Part shown: in pieces, positions 1 through 6,705 of the stretch
Position numbering within the stretch: position 1 is the first letter of the stretch
Layout: each line of letters opens with the position of its first letter
Source of the DNA: CBDDRG01 sp051306415
Lineage (GTDB): Bacteria; Pseudomonadota; Gammaproteobacteria; Pseudomonadales; Porticoccaceae
DNA: 9,637 nucleotides
NCBI GenBank assembly: GCA_051306415.1
Contig: JBPPNE010000104.1
Location: 1 to 9,637, forward strand
Direction: 5' to 3'
The notes under the pieces: model-generated
What the model saw: only the letters and a program-made list of their open reading frames with translations
Database searches by the model: none
What the model was told of the DNA's origin: nothing
Translations under genes and position numbers: made by a program

Positions 1-293
1 ATGCGACAGTCAGTCTTGACCACATCGCCGAAGCCCTGCGTCACCCGTGTTACACCCCGACGCTGGGCCGCCGTTCCTGTCCGCTGACGCGCCCGCTACT
101 GGAAGGGCAGCCAATCGAGGCCGCGAGCGCATGCGCCGCACTGGCGCAAACTGGACCGACCGGCGGCCTGATCTACAGCGAGGCGGAGATATCCGAACAA
201 CCGGTGCGGGTGCGTGACGTGCCCATGCATGGGAAAACACGCCAATTCGCCACCCGACTGGTTTACCTGCACAAGGAGCCGCCATGTTCCTGA
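1..293 (+). CDS. cas5e: Cas5e (CasD), C-terminal part, cut by window start
   Basis: This is the 3' end of the gene for the Cascade subunit that holds the 5' handle of the crRNA in type I-E interference complexes. The open frame begins at base 3 and ends at TGA 291-293, giving about 96 residues. The visible segment has the family hallmark TLGRRSCPL near its start, matching the conserved GRR-CP-L stretch of Cas5e, and then the weakly conserved tail ending in LVYLHKEPPCS. The start of the gene lies upstream of the window. The reading frame overlaps the cas6e start by 10 bp, as is usual for the casD-casE pair, so the two are co-translated. The call rests on this motif and on position directly before cas6e; the missing N-terminus cannot be checked. 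Confidence 0.92.
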   Translation, partial: ATVSLDHIAEALRHPCYTPTLGRRSCPLTRPLLEGQPIEAASACAALAQTGPTGGLIYSEAEISEQPVRVRDVPMHGKTRQFATRLVYLHKEPPCS

Positions 294-955
294 GCCGCAT
301 CGAATTACCCTGGGAAGCCGCACGCAATCCCTATGACATACACCGCCAGTTATGGCGGCTGTTTCCTGGCGAGGCTCCCGAATCTCGCGCTTCCAGTGCT
401 GAAGAAAGGCAGAGCTTCCTGTTCCGGGTTGAACAGAGCCAGACCGGGCGCCCTGCTCGGTTGCTGGTGCAATCGCGCCGTCCGCCGACCCGTGCAGACG
501 GTGTTTCGATCGTTGCCACACGCACGTTCCAACCGAATCCCTCAGCCGGACAGCGTTTAGCGTTTCTGTTGACGGCCAATCCGGTCAAGACGATTGTCGA
601 TACCGAAGTGGAATCCAAGCCGGATAAGCTCAAGCGTCATGTCGAAAGAAGCGATGGGCAGATGGACAAAACCCCGAGGTTACCGAAAAGCCGCGTACCA
701 CTCATCAAAGAAGAAGAACAACGTCAGTGGCTTTCGCGCAAGTTGGCTGGCGCCGGGATGGTCGAAGGCGTGAGCGTTCTGCCACACGCACCGACCTATT
801 TCCGAAAAGGGCGCAGGAGCGGAAAGTTCGTCACTGTTACGTTCGAAGGCGTGTTGAAAGTAACCGACGCCGAGTGTTTGACTGACCTGCTCACCACCGG
901 CATCGGCCCCGCCAAGGCCTTCGGCTGCGGCCTGCTGCTGGTGCGGCGGCTATGA
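284..955 (+). CDS. cas6e: Cas6e (CasE) crRNA-processing endoribonuclease
   Basis: This 223-residue metal-independent RNase cuts the pre-crRNA at the base of each repeat hairpin and stays bound to the 3' handle within Cascade. Its length matches the family (about 200-225 residues). The N-terminal ferredoxin-like fold begins MFLSRIELPWEAARNPYDIH, and His20 falls where the catalytic histidine is known to lie in this family. The C-terminus has the glycine-rich RNA-binding motif GIGPAKAFGCGLLLVRRL. Between them is a basic, poorly conserved middle (about residues 100-150). The ATG start overlaps the end of cas5e by 10 bp. The palindromic repeats of the array at 3679-6699 are the expected substrate. 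cas1e does not follow directly as in E. coli: two TA modules intervene, and the last 15 codons of a diverged cas6e recur at 1689-1736. Confidence 0.97.
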   Translation: MFLSRIELPWEAARNPYDIHRQLWRLFPGEAPESRASSAEERQSFLFRVEQSQTGRPARLLVQSRRPPTRADGVSIVATRTFQPNPSAGQRLAFLLTANPVKTIVDTEVESKPDKLKRHVERSDGQMDKTPRLPKSRVPLIKEEEQRQWLSRKLAGAGMVEGVSVLPHAPTYFRKGRRSGKFVTVTFEGVLKVTDAECLTDLLTTGIGPAKAFGCGLLLVRRL

Positions 956-968
956 AGCCATCCGCCCG

Positions 969-1337
969 TCAAGGCCGATAGGGAATGAGCACATCGAGCC
1001 CGCCGCCAGACTGGAAGTCTCTCGTATTGCGGGTGACCAGGGTCAATTTGTGCTGGATCGCAAGGGCGGCCTGGAAGGCATCGGGTAGTTTCCAGCGCTG
1101 GGTGCGACGCAGTTTGGCCGCCAGATCAGCGACTTCAAGGGTGATCGGCAGGGTGGCGAAGGCGTCGAGCATTTCGAGTGCGAGCGGTTGGCTTGCATCG
1201 TCAAAGCCGGTCAGCACCTCGGCGCGGGTGATCACCGAGAACGCACAGACACTGCCCTGTTCCGACAGAAAGCGGGTGGCGCTTTCGATACCATTGAAAT
1301 GGTCGATGACGATGACCGAGTCGACCAGAAACCTCAC
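969..1337 (-). CDS. vapC: VapC-family PIN-domain ribonuclease toxin
   Basis: This is a 122-residue PIN-domain toxin of a type II module; VapC toxins cleave tRNA or rRNA and are neutralised by the partner VapB. The acidic metal-binding residues are visible: Asp6 in FLVDSVIVID, Glu40 in TRAEVLTGF, Asp86 in KLPDAFQAALA and Asp107 in VTRNTRDF. I chose the GTG at 1337 because it overlaps the antitoxin stop (GTGA) and places the first Asp at residue 6, as usual; another GTG lies five codons upstream. The gene is convergent with cas6e: only 13 bp separate the two stop codons. The module is therefore antisense to the surrounding cas operon and would interrupt read-through from cas6e towards cas1e. 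The family is clear; the RNA target is not knowable from sequence. Confidence 0.93.
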   Translation of the reverse strand: MRFLVDSVIVIDHFNGIESATRFLSEQGSVCAFSVITRAEVLTGFDDASQPLALEMLDAFATLPITLEVADLAAKLRRTQRWKLPDAFQAALAIQHKLTLVTRNTRDFQSGGGLDVLIPYRP

Positions 1338-1579
1338 GCAGGGGGTTCCCACTCTTCGCGTAGGCGGCGCTGGTAGACGAGCCCGTCACCGGCACGCCAG
1401 AGTCCGGCAGTGCGCGCCAGGGCAGTTTGCAGGCTTGGGTGGGCGAGGCTTTGTTGCCGGGTGCGGTAATCGCGTACCGCCTGCCGAACCAGTTCGGTCA
1501 TGGGCACGTGCCGGGCGCGGGCTTCGCGATCCAGCCATTCCTTGTCTTCGGGGTCGAGGTTGATCAGGGTTCGCGCCAT
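1334..1579 (-). CDS. vapB: VapB-like ribbon-helix-helix antitoxin
   Basis: This 81-residue partner of the PIN toxin should bind and inhibit it and repress the shared promoter. The N-terminus, MARTLINLDPEDKEWLDREA, gives a short beta-strand and then the first helix. MTELVRQAVRDYR continues as the second helix, the usual ribbon-helix-helix pattern. The C-terminal tail (about residues 45-81) is the likely toxin-binding part. The ATG at 1579 was chosen because the ribbon motif begins there; the frame stays open 20 codons further upstream without any resemblance to the family. The stop overlaps the vapC GTG start by 4 bp, so the pair is translationally coupled. A small palindrome sits 11 bp upstream of the start. 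The Shine-Dalgarno sequence is weak. Confidence 0.88.
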   Translation of the reverse strand: MARTLINLDPEDKEWLDREARARHVPMTELVRQAVRDYRTRQQSLAHPSLQTALARTAGLWRAGDGLVYQRRLREEWEPPA

Positions 1580-1590
1580 CGGAGCGTTCG

Positions 1591-1601
1591 ATATCAGATA
1601 T
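1591..1601. promoter_or_regulatory. Candidate operator palindrome upstream of vapB
   Basis: The sequence ATATCAGATAT is an inverted repeat with 5-bp arms around one central base, placed 11 bp upstream of the vapB start. A further GATATC lies at 1612-1617. Ribbon-helix-helix antitoxins commonly bind short palindromes at this position to autoregulate their operon, so this is a reasonable operator candidate. Such short palindromes can arise by chance, and no clear -35/-10 pair was identified with it. Confidence 0.35.
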
Positions 1602-1621
1602 GGAAGCGAAGGATATCGCAT

Positions 1622-1666
1622 CATTCCGGATGCCGGCAATGACTGGCTGTTACGGAATCCGGAATG
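1622..1666. repeat. Inverted repeat between vapB and the cas6e scar
   Basis: CATTCCGGAT (1622-1631) and ATCCGGAATG (1657-1666) form a perfect 10-bp inverted repeat around a 25-base interior. Immediately after it, GGGGTGA (1666-1672) and TCACCCC (1685-1691) form a second, 7-bp inverted repeat that runs into the duplicated cas6e end. The region is non-coding. It resembles the small interspersed palindromic elements common between proteobacterial genes, or it may be one edge of the insertion that brought in VapBC. The symmetry is seen directly; the mobile-element reading is a guess. Confidence 0.4.
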
Positions 1667-1688
1667 GGGTGATTTGTCACAGCGTCAC

Positions 1689-1736
1689 CCCGCCAAAGCC
1701 TTTGGCTGTGGACTGCTGCTGGTGCGGCGCCTCTGA
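1689..1736 (+). pseudogene. Remnant: diverged duplicate of the cas6e 3' end
   Basis: Sixteen codons here translate to PAKAFGCGLLLVRRL plus a stop, identical in protein to the last 15 residues of cas6e at 908-955. The two DNA copies match at 42 of 48 bases. All six differences are at third codon positions and silent (AAG/AAA, TTC/TTT, TGC/TGT, GGC/GGA, CGG/CGC, CTA/CTC). The upstream sequence loses all similarity, so only the tail survives. The silent-only divergence means this piece came from a separate, functional cas6e allele rather than from a recent local duplication. It marks the junction where the VapBC-bearing segment meets the block leading to cas1e. Confidence 0.88.
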
Positions 1737-1739
1737 CCC

Positions 1740-1782
1740 TTGCCCGGACAGCCTGCCCACCGTAAACTGCATCGCACATGCA
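1740..1782 (+). promoter_or_regulatory. Candidate promoter and operator of the TA-cas1e-cas2e operon
   Basis: TTGCCC (1740-1745) and TAAACT (1763-1768) are separated by exactly 17 bases. Each matches the sigma-70 -35 and -10 consensus at four of six positions. Overlapping the -10 end, TGCAT (1768-1772) and ATGCA (1778-1782) form a 5-bp inverted repeat with a 5-base spacer, well placed to be bound by the downstream antitoxin. The promoter starts four bases after the cas6e remnant, so it could drive the antitoxin, the toxin, cas1e and cas2e independently of the effector genes. This is predicted from motif match and position only. Confidence 0.45.
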
Positions 1783-1800
1783 ATACAAAAGGAGCGCACC

Positions 1801-2082
1801 ATGAAAAACGCCACACTGCCGCCCCTGCGTGTGGATAGCGAACTGCGCGCCGCCGCCGAAGCGGTGTTGCGCGAGGGCGAAACGCTTTCCGGCTTTGTGC
1901 TCGAAGCCGTTCGTCTCAACATCAAGCGGCGCGAGGCGCAGCGCGAGTTCATCGCGCGTGGTTTGCTGGCGCGCGAAGAGGCGCGGACGTCGGGCGAGTA
2001 TGTAGGCGCGGACGAGATGCTGGCGCGGCTTGATGCCTCGTTGGCGAGTGCGCGCGAACGCCTGGCTACCGGGACGCGGTGA
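1801..2082 (+). CDS. Antitoxin, ribbon-helix-helix / YlcI-YnfO-like
   Basis: This 93-residue protein is the probable antitoxin of a second type II module. Residues 1-40 (ATLPPLRVDSELRAAAEAVL, then LSGFVLEAVR) fit a ribbon-helix-helix DNA-binding domain and resemble proteins annotated as YlcI/YnfO family, commonly found next to RelE/ParE toxins. The rest is helical and charged, ending ARLDASLASARERLA, and probably wraps the toxin. A strong Shine-Dalgarno sequence, AAAAGGAG, ends 7 bases before the ATG and fixes this start. The TGA stop overlaps the toxin's GTG start by 4 bp (GTGA). A promoter and operator candidate lies just upstream. The exact antitoxin subfamily is from memory of similar sequences. 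Confidence 0.82.
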   Translation: MKNATLPPLRVDSELRAAAEAVLREGETLSGFVLEAVRLNIKRREAQREFIARGLLAREEARTSGEYVGADEMLARLDASLASARERLATGTR

Positions 2083-2378
2083 GTTACCGGCTGCGGCTCA
2101 CGCCACGCGCGGCGGACGATTTGCAGCGTCTGTTCGCCTACCTGGCCGAGCGCGACCTTGGCGCCGCCGAACACGCGCGCGACGCCATCGCCAAGGCCTT
2201 CGATTTTATGCAGACTTTTCCGTTTGCTTGCCGCAAAGTCGCGCCAGAACATCCTTTTCTGCGCGAAATGGTGATCGGGTTCGGCCAGGCGGGCTATGTG
2301 GCGGTTTACGAAATCGAGGACGGCGCAACGGTTACAGTGCTGGCCGTGCGCCACCAGCGTGAGGACGATTTTTACTGA
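2079..2378 (+). CDS. RelE/ParE-family toxin coupled to cas1e
   Basis: This 99-residue toxin belongs to the RelE/ParE superfamily, whose members poison either gyrase or ribosome-bound mRNA. The pattern is typical: an N-terminal strand (YRLRLTPRAADDLQRLFAYL) running into a long helix, then the central strands (REMVIGFGQAGYVAVYEIE) and the last strand (TVLAVRHQREDDFY). It starts at GTG 2079, inside the antitoxin stop. The TGA stop shares its last base with the cas1e ATG (TGATG), so ribosomes finishing the toxin can restart on cas1e. This physical link between toxin and spacer integrase is the unusual feature. ParE-like versus RelE-like activity cannot be settled here. Confidence 0.9.
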   Translation: MSYRLRLTPRAADDLQRLFAYLAERDLGAAEHARDAIAKAFDFMQTFPFACRKVAPEHPFLREMVIGFGQAGYVAVYEIEDGATVTVLAVRHQREDDFY

Positions 2379-3298
2379 TGGCCGACCTGCTGCCACCGCT
2401 ACGCCCCATCCCGATGAAAGAACGTCTGTCGGTGCTCTACATTGAGCGCGGCCAGCTCGACGTGCTCGACGGCGCCTTCGTGGTGGTGGATGTCACCGGC
2501 GTGCGCACGCATATTCCGGTTGGCGGAGTGGCCTGTCTGATGCTGGAGCCGGGTGCGCGCGTCTCCCACGCGGCGGTCACGCTCGCGGCGCGGGTCGGCA
2601 CGCTGTTGGTATGGATCGGCGAAGCGGGGGTGCGACTCTATTCCGCCGGCCAGCCGGGCGGCGCGCGCTCTGATCGCCTGCTGTACCAGGCCAAGCTGGC
2701 GCTGGACCCGGACCTGCGTCTGAAGGTGGTGCGCAAGATGTACGAACTGCGTTTTGGCGAGGCGCCGCCGCAGCGTCGCTCGGTCGAGCAGTTGCGCGGC
2801 ATCGAGGGCGCTCGGGTACGGGAGATGTACAAGCGTCTGGCGCAAAAATTTGGCGTGGAGTGGAAGCGACGCGACTACGATCCCGAGGAGTGGGATGCCT
2901 CTGACCTGCCCAATCGTTGCCTGTCGTCAGCTACCGCTTGTCTCTATGGCGTGACCGAGGCCGCCGTGCTGGCAGCGGGCTACGCGCCGGCGGTGGGCTT
3001 CATCCACACCGGCAAGCCGCTGTCGTTCGTCTACGACGTGGCCGATGTCTACAAATTCGAGACCGTGGTGCCGGTGGCCTTCCAGGTCGCCGCCAAAAAG
3101 CCGGTGAATGCCGAGCGCGAAGTACGTCTGCGTTGCCGCGACATCTTTCGTCAGACCAAACTGCTGGAGCGCATCATTCCCGGCATTGAAGACATGCTCG
3201 CCGCCGGCGAGATCGCGCCACCGACCCCGCCGGACGATGCCATCGGCCCCGCCTTTCCCGACCCCAAGCCGCTGGGCGATGCTGGTCATCGTGGTTGA
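2378..3298 (+). CDS. cas1e: Cas1e, CRISPR integrase subunit (type I-E)
   Basis: This 306-residue integrase forms a complex with Cas2 that inserts new spacers at the leader end of the array. Catalytic metal ligands are visible at Glu143 (LRGIEGARVR), His210 (GFIHTGKPLSF), Asp220 and Asp223 (VYDVADVYKF), matching E141, H208, D218 and D221 of E. coli Cas1. The N-terminal beta-domain (THIPVGGVACLMLEPGARVS) and the DAGHRG tail also match, and the length is normal. The ATG at 2378 aligns with the E. coli N-terminus. It has no separate ribosome site but overlaps the preceding toxin stop by one base, implying translational coupling. The 3' end overlaps cas2e by 20 bp. Nothing suggests inactivation. 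Confidence 0.98.
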   Translation: MADLLPPLRPIPMKERLSVLYIERGQLDVLDGAFVVVDVTGVRTHIPVGGVACLMLEPGARVSHAAVTLAARVGTLLVWIGEAGVRLYSAGQPGGARSDRLLYQAKLALDPDLRLKVVRKMYELRFGEAPPQRRSVEQLRGIEGARVREMYKRLAQKFGVEWKRRDYDPEEWDASDLPNRCLSSATACLYGVTEAAVLAAGYAPAVGFIHTGKPLSFVYDVADVYKFETVVPVAFQVAAKKPVNAEREVRLRCRDIFRQTKLLERIIPGIEDMLAAGEIAPPTPPDDAIGPAFPDPKPLGDAGHRG

Positions 3299-3575
3299 AA
3301 ACGCGCCGCCACGGCTGCGTGGGCGGTTGGCGGTGTGGCTGCTGGAGATTCGCGCCGGCGTCTATGTCGGTGACTACTCGCGCCGAGTGCGGGAGAATAT
3401 CTGGCAGCAGGTGGAGCAGGGCATTGGCGAGGGCAATGCAGTCATGGCCTGGACGGCGCCCACTGAATCCGGCTTTGACTTTATTACCTGCGGGACGAAC
3501 CGCCGAATCCCGGTCGAACTGGACGGCGTGAAACTGGTTTCGTTCCTGCCATCGACGCTGGAAGACCTCTTGTGA
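3279..3575 (+). CDS. cas2e: Cas2e, structural subunit of the integrase (type I-E)
   Basis: This 98-residue protein is the dimeric scaffold of the Cas1-Cas2 spacer integration complex. The sequence is typical of the I-E form: MLVIVVENAPPRLRGRLAVW, then LLEIRAGVYVGDYS, GNAVMAWTAP, and the end LDGVKLVSFLP. It closely follows the 94-residue E. coli protein; this family lacks the YD motif of other Cas2 proteins. I chose the ATG at 3279 because it aligns with the family N-terminus, which puts the start 20 bp inside cas1e. The array leader begins directly after the stop codon, the standard I-E arrangement. Confidence 0.97.
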   Translation: MLVIVVENAPPRLRGRLAVWLLEIRAGVYVGDYSRRVRENIWQQVEQGIGEGNAVMAWTAPTESGFDFITCGTNRRIPVELDGVKLVSFLPSTLEDLL

Positions 3576-3678
3576 ATGTGCTCTTTAACAACCCGGAATC
3601 TGCTGCCAGGATGTGGGAAATTCTGGTAGATTTTTATCCCCACTTTTTCCTTTTCTGATTCAATGGATTGGAGGAAGT
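3576..3678 (+). promoter_or_regulatory. Leader of the type I-E CRISPR array
   Basis: This 103-bp AT-richer stretch between cas2e and the first repeat is the expected leader: it should carry the promoter for the pre-crRNA and guide insertion of new spacers. It has T-rich runs (TTTTTAT at about 3631 and TTTTTCCTTTTCT at about 3644) that contrast with the GC-rich genes around it. A loose match to an IHF site, ATTCAA-N4-TTG, lies at 3658-3670, with one mismatch in the first half-site. The promoter elements are not clear enough to place. Confidence 0.75.
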
Positions 3679-6600
3679 GCGTTCCCCGCACACGCGGGGA
3701 TGAACCGTCTGATTCTGTATTAACGGCTGCGGTTTGCAGGCGTTCCCCGCACACGCGGGGATGAACCGACAATTGGTTTTTTGATGCGCTGGTCAAGGAC
3801 GCGTTCCCCGCACACGCGGGGATGAACCGCAGGCCTTTGGCGCCGACCGCCGTGTCACCCAGCGTTCCCCGCACACGCGGGGATGAACCGGGTTAGAAAG
3901 CGCTTTTTCCACCGATCCAGCTGCGTTCCCCGCACACGCGGGGATGAACCGATACGCGCACTCTTCCATTGAGGCCTAGAGAAGCGTTCCCCGCACACGC
4001 GGGGATGAACCGGCGTTATCGACCAGGTGACCGCGCTACAGGAGGCGTTCCCCGCACACGCGGGGATGAACCGATATGTGTCTGCGCCGTAAATAGCCCG
4101 GTATTGCGTTCCCCGCACACGCGGGGATGAACCGTAATGAAGCCATCGTCTATCTCCTAATGTGCGGCGTTCCCCGCACACGCGGGGATGAACCGAATCC
4201 AGCACGGTGACGCTGCGTTTCCTGAAAGCGTTCCCCGCACACGCGGGGATGAACCGGTGAGCATATTGCCTGAGCAGGTCTGTCCCTGGCGTTCCCCGCA
4301 CACGCGGGGATGAACCGCTGGTTGGGGATGTGGTGCAGAATTGGTTGAGGCGTTCCCCGCACACGCGGGGATGAACCGGTGATGAACTCCGGTATTATCT
4401 ACGGTACCGGGCGTTCCCCGCACACGCGGGGATGAACCGCCTGGTTGATGAACTGGAAGATACCAGCTGGGGCGTTCCCCGCACACGCGGGGATGAACCG
4501 GCTATCGACTTCGTCTGCATTGGTTGTCATGGGCGTTCCCCGCACACGCGGGGATGAACCGCGCAACAGGTCCCGAACAAACAGCCGCTGCACGCGTTCC
4601 CCGCACACGCGGGGATGAACCGGCCAGCAAGGATAGCCGGCACGGTACTTTTTAGCGTTCCCCGCACACGCGGGGATGAACCGGCTGGGCAAGCAGGTCT
4701 TGTCTACGATCTGGAGCGTTCCCCGCACACGCGGGGATGAACCGCTGATGAAAGTGCTTGTCGGAGGTGAGTATTCGCGTTCCCCGCACACGCGGGGATG
4801 AACCGTCGTCTTCGTCAGCTCGATTTCCGCCCAATCGGCGTTCCCCGCACACGCGGGGATGAACCGATCAAATCATTCGCCGAGGACGCGCAAACACAGC
4901 GTTCCCCGCACACGCGGGGATGAACCGGCAACGGGTTCGCCGAGAAAAGGACGGTTGGTGCGTTCCCCGCACACGCGGGGATGAACCGTTACCGGATGGC
5001 TATTCGCCTCGATCCCGGTCGCGTTCCCCGCACACGCGGGGATGAACCGGCGTCGAGGTCTACCGGCTGAGTGACGGCGATGCGTTCCCCGCACACGCGG
5101 GGATGAACCGGGGTTTGACGTGAATCCGCAAGCGCTGAAATGGCGTTCCCCGCACACGCGGGGATGAACCGCTCGCTTGCTGGATTGCGTCGCCTACGGT
5201 AGCGCGTTCCCCGCACACGCGGGGATGAACCGTTTATTTCATCGACTCGGCGCTATCCACGCCGGCGTTCCCCGCACACGCGGGGATGAACCGAAACAAA
5301 ATTCCGCGCGCGCCGACAAAGGCCCGCGTTCCCCGCACACGCGGGGGATGAACCGGGTTGCTTGTGCCCGCGAGCGTAGTCGAGGCGGCGTTCCCCGCAC
5401 ACGCGGGGATGAACCGTCGCCTTCGTCGCTAACCTCTTGTCCACAGGCGCGTTCCCCGCACACGCGGGGATGAACCGAATGGGCTATCGCTTGTGCAAAT
5501 ATGGAAACCGCGTTCCCCGCACACGCGGGGATGAACCGTCCAGCGGGGCAGAGTTTGGCGCCGGTGTGATGCGTTCCCCGCACACGCGGGGATGAACCGG
5601 CGTCGCGCAGGTCGATGCTCTTGTCAGCCATGCGTTCCCCGCACACGCGGGGATGAACCGCCTTGCTATCCGGCCTGCCCGCACCGATGCCCGCGTTCCC
5701 CGCACACGCGGGGATGAACCGAGCTGCGCCAGCTGGCGGAAAATACCTGGGCGGCGTTCCCCGCACACGCGGGGATGAACCTGTCCGTCCAAAGCGCAAC
5801 CAACATCAACCAGCGCGTTCCCCGCACACGCGGGGATGAACCGCTGGCCGGCCGGCGTATCGGTATACCCAGCACGCGTTCCCCGCACACGCGGGGATGA
5901 ACCGATTTCGCGAAACGCGCTGTAATCCTGCCCCCAGCGTTCCCCGCACACGCGGGGATGAACCGTTTCCCGGCTTCTTGAGCATGCGTGCGGAACTGCG
6001 TTCCCCGCACACGCGGGGATGAACCGGCCGATGAGAGCAAGCCCAATTTGCCGAACGCGCGTTCCCCGCACACGCGGGGATGAACCGGTAACTATCAATA
6101 GGGCACCGGCACGGCCAAGGCGTTCCCCGCACACGCGGGGATGAACCGCACGACACTTACGAACTGAATTTGTCGGCAACCGCGTTCCCCGCACACGCGG
6201 GGATGAACCGGTCGATTTTCCGGATTTTCTGCCAGTGCAATAGCGTTCCCCGCACACGCGGGGATGAACCCAGATGGATGTGCGATCCAATCAATCCGCG
6301 AACGCGTTCCCCGCACACGCGGGGATGAACCGGGCAGCGGCCAGGGTCAGAGCCTCCGTGAAATGCGTTCCCCGCACACGCGGGGATGAACCGGAAGAGG
6401 TTCGCGGCACGTTCCATATTCATCAGCGTTCCCCGCACACGCGGGGATGAACCGCCCTTAGAGATCACAAGGGCTTCTGAGTCGAGGCGTTCCCCGCACA
6501 CGCGGGGATGAACCGCAGGCGGCGATCACGGCCGCGATACAGGTGGCGCGTTCCCCGCACACGCGGGGATGAACCGCCCCCCGTGACGGCGGGGCAGGAA

Positions 6601-6699
6601 AATCAAAGGCGTTCCCCGCACACGCGGGGATGAACCGCTGGCGTCTGCTTCGGCCAAGGCGGGTGGCTAGGCGTTCCCCGCACACGCGGGGATGAACCG
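3679..6699 (+). CRISPR. Type I-E CRISPR array: 50 repeats, 49 spacers
   Basis: A 29-bp repeat starting GCGTTCCCCGCACACG and ending CGGGGATGAACCG occurs 50 times with a 61-bp period (spacers of 32 bp). It contains the CCCCGC...GCGGGG hairpin recognised by Cas6e and resembles the E. coli I-E repeat. The leader end is at 3679, next to cas2e. Repeats are almost invariant. Exceptions are repeat 28 (5326-5355), which has one extra G; repeat 35 (5754-5782), ending in T; and repeat 43 (6243-6271), ending in C. The spacers at 6149-6181 and 6638-6670 are 33 bp. No spacer is repeated. The last repeat (6671-6699) is perfect, which is unusual for a trailing end. Variants lie in the leader-distal half, consistent with growth at the cas2e side. 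Confidence 0.99.
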
Positions 6700-6705
6700 T
6701 GCTGA

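Noticed and set aside
3628..3660. Intrinsic terminator in the T-rich leader after cas2e
   Set aside because: There are T-runs but no GC stem in front of them. The position and composition fit an array leader better.
1..3678. A CreTA-style RNA toxin-antitoxin with a degenerate repeat near the cas genes
   Set aside because: I looked by eye for degenerate I-E repeat pieces (GTTCCCC, GGGGATGAAC) outside the array and found none in the intergenic gaps.
4867..4959. Two neighbouring spacers sharing TTCGCCGAG, suggesting primed acquisition from one target
   Set aside because: The shared string is nine bases and the flanking bases differ. It is not evidence of a common source without a protospacer search.
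6396..6426. Self-targeting spacer: spacer after repeat 45 shares GGTTCGCGGCA with 9363-9373
   Set aside because: Only 11 bases match, the rest of the spacer does not, and the shared part overlaps a stem-loop arm. This is too short to be a real protospacer.
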